From NCBI GenBank assembly GCA_903871775.1, contig CAIQIA010000027.1, positions 62,001 through 126,000 on the forward strand: 64,000 nucleotides of DNA, read 5' to 3'. The notes under the pieces were generated by a model. It saw only the letters and a program-made list of their open reading frames with translations. It had not been told where the DNA came from and did no database searches. Positions within the stretch are counted from its first letter, which is position 1. Every line of letters starts with the position of its first letter. The position numbers were made by a program, and so were the translations under genes. This stretch comes from an uncultured cyanobacterium (lineage in GTDB: Bacteria > Cyanobacteriota > Cyanobacteriia > PCC-6307 > Cyanobiaceae). This document shows positions 63,081-64,000 of the stretch, piece by piece.

Positions 63081-63586
63081 TGTCGGCCTTCGCCGATGGC
63101 GCCCTCGAGCTGTGGATGCGGAGGCTGCTGCGACGGGCTGCCGCCGCGGGGGCCCGGGGGGAGGTGCCGGTGGCGGCGGTGGTGCTCGATCCCCGCGGCC
63201 GGGCGATCGGCTGGGGGAGCAACCGCCGGGAGGTCGAGGCCGATCCCCTGGGCCATGCGGAGCTGCAAGCCCTGGCCCAGGCTGCCCGCCTGCGGCAGGA
63301 CTGGCGGTTCAACGGTCACACCCTGCTGGTGACTCTGGAACCCTGCCCGATGTGTGCAGGGGCCCTGGTCCAGGCCCGCATGGGACGGGTGGTCTACGGA
63401 GCGGCGGACCCGAAGCGGGGGGCCCTGGGCAGCTGTCTCGACCTCAGCCTGTCCGCCACAGCCCACCACACCATGGAGGTGCGCGGTGGGATCTGCGCGG
63501 AGGCCTGCCAGGACCAGCTGCAGGCGTGGTTCAGGCAGCGGCGGCTCCGGACCGGAAGGCCGGCAGCTCATCGGCGAGAAGGTTGA
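63056..63586 (+). CDS. tadA: tRNA-specific adenosine deaminase
   Basis: TadA converts A34 to inosine in tRNA-Arg. The zinc and catalytic motif is in PLGHAELQALAQAA (HAE), and EPCPMCAGALVQARMGRVVYGAADPK has the paired cysteines. ATG 63056 follows AGGGGAGAGG, a strong ribosome site, and keeps the conserved LELWMRRLLRRAAAAG helix. The C-terminal basic tail overlaps the convergent aminotransferase gene by 56 bases. Confidence 0.93.
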   Translation: MGASGTGSLSAFADGALELWMRRLLRRAAAAGARGEVPVAAVVLDPRGRAIGWGSNRREVEADPLGHAELQALAQAARLRQDWRFNGHTLLVTLEPCPMCAGALVQARMGRVVYGAADPKRGALGSCLDLSLSATAHHTMEVRGGICAEACQDQLQAWFRQRRLRTGRPAAHRREG

Positions 63587-64000
63587 GCAGCCTGTCGACG
63601 TTCTCCGGGGTGCTGTTGTAGCCCATGAGGCCCACGCGCCAGACCTTGCCGGCCAGGGCGCCCAGACCGCCGCCGATCTCGACGCCATGGCTGTTGAGCA
63701 GGTGCAGGGCGAAGGCCCGCCCGTCCACGCCTTCGGGAATGCGCACGGTCGTCAGCGTGGGCAGCCGCAGCTCCCTGGCGACATGCAGCTCGAGGCCCAG
63801 GGATTCCATGCCGGCCCACAGGCGCTCACTGTTGCGGCGGTGGCGGGCCCAGGCCTGGCCGAGGCCCTCGTCGCAGAGCAGACGCAGGGCCTCCCGGAGG
63901 CCGAAGTTCATGTTCACGGGCGCCGTGTGGTGATACGTGCGCTCCTTGCCCCAGTACGACTTGAGGCCCGACATATCGAGGTACCAGTTGGGCACCTTGC
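63531..64000 (-). CDS. Class V aminotransferase, alanine-glyoxylate type (partial)
   Basis: Only the C-terminal 156 residues or so lie in the window; the gene goes on past position 64000. The visible part, SYWGKERTYHHTAPVNMNFG, then LPTLTTVRIPEGVDGRAFAL and KVWRVGLMGYNSTPENVDRL, matches the alanine-glyoxylate/serine-pyruvate family, whose members act in photorespiratory metabolism. The PLP lysine would be just outside the window. The 3' end overlaps tadA by 56 bases. Confidence 0.85.
   Translation of the reverse strand, partial: KVPNWYLDMSGLKSYWGKERTYHHTAPVNMNFGLREALRLLCDEGLGQAWARHRRNSERLWAGMESLGLELHVARELRLPTLTTVRIPEGVDGRAFALHLLNSHGVEIGGGLGALAGKVWRVGLMGYNSTPENVDRLLNLLADELPAFRSGAAAA

Noticed and set aside
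1-64000. CRISPR array, prophage, insertion sequence or toxin-antitoxin locus
   Set aside because: No spaced repeat series, integrase, transposase, phage structural gene or paired small toxin-antitoxin genes were seen, and no gap is large enough for an array.

Overview
This is a gene-dense, GC-rich (roughly two thirds G+C by eye) stretch of a cyanobacterial chromosome, most likely from the picocyanobacterial Synechococcus/Cyanobium group. The lineage call rests on gene content: pcyA (phycocyanobilin synthesis), chlP and crtL (chlorophyll phytyl tail and carotenoid cyclisation), ferredoxin-dependent sulfite reductase, a CCB2/CCB4-type cytochrome b6f assembly factor, CcsA, PxcA, a Psb32-like TPM protein, a SipA-like protein, class II FBPase/SBPase and GlgC. 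I see no prophage, insertion sequence, CRISPR array or other clear sign of recent transfer. No gap between genes exceeds about 160 bases. The only RNA gene found is one elongator tRNA-Met(CAU).

Layout. 1-10.6 kb (mostly +): rpmG-rpsR-RNase II/R, a convergent FAD oxidoreductase, metG-lptC, a CCB2/4-like gene, a TerB-like protein, a TPM (Psb32-like) protein, pxcA and cobU. 10.6-20 kb: trmL, an M23 peptidase with its own promoter, tRNA-Met, a small conserved protein, 2-Cys peroxiredoxin, the purS-purQ-S66 peptidase unit, a CobW-type GTPase, a pentapeptide protein, upp and ilvD. 20-28 kb: a minus-strand carbon and tetrapyrrole block (glpX, hemA, glgC, gnd, pgl, CIA30) with rpe divergent. 27.7-34.2 kb (minus): typA-DUF309-lptA-lptB-lptF/G-ccsA, preceded by a VanY-like peptidase. 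34.3-41.6 kb: chlP-crtL, glyS, sir and a VanX-like dipeptidase. 41.6-46.6 kb (minus): rpsB-tsf-hypothetical-recG.

46.7-50.3 kb (minus): an ExbB-ExbD-ExbD-TonB-like unit with a GT2 glycosyltransferase behind it, and a 51-residue basic protein gene. 50.3-54 kb (minus): pcyA-devB-devC-devA. 54-61.6 kb (+): an active/inactive pair of M16 peptidase subunits, then bioY-lspA-FHA/PBP1-GTPase. 61.4-64 kb: a PLP decarboxylase coupled to a small membrane protein, tadA, and an aminotransferase cut by the window end.

How it fits together. Genes are packed into units joined by 4-base stop/start overlaps (ATGA, GTGA, TTGA). Nine of eleven convergent gene pairs overlap at their 3' ends. Envelope functions recur: LptA, LptB, LptC and LptF/G for LPS export, a DevBCA exporter, an Exb/Ton energiser, and wall enzymes (M23, VanY, VanX, S66, PBP1). 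The other main theme is photosynthetic metabolism. Nothing here is unmistakably a new defence or mobile system. The best candidates for undescribed biology are the Exb/Ton-like unit with an atypical terminal protein, the pcyA-DevBCA linkage, the FHA-PBP1/GTPase operon and the extreme 3' overlap architecture.
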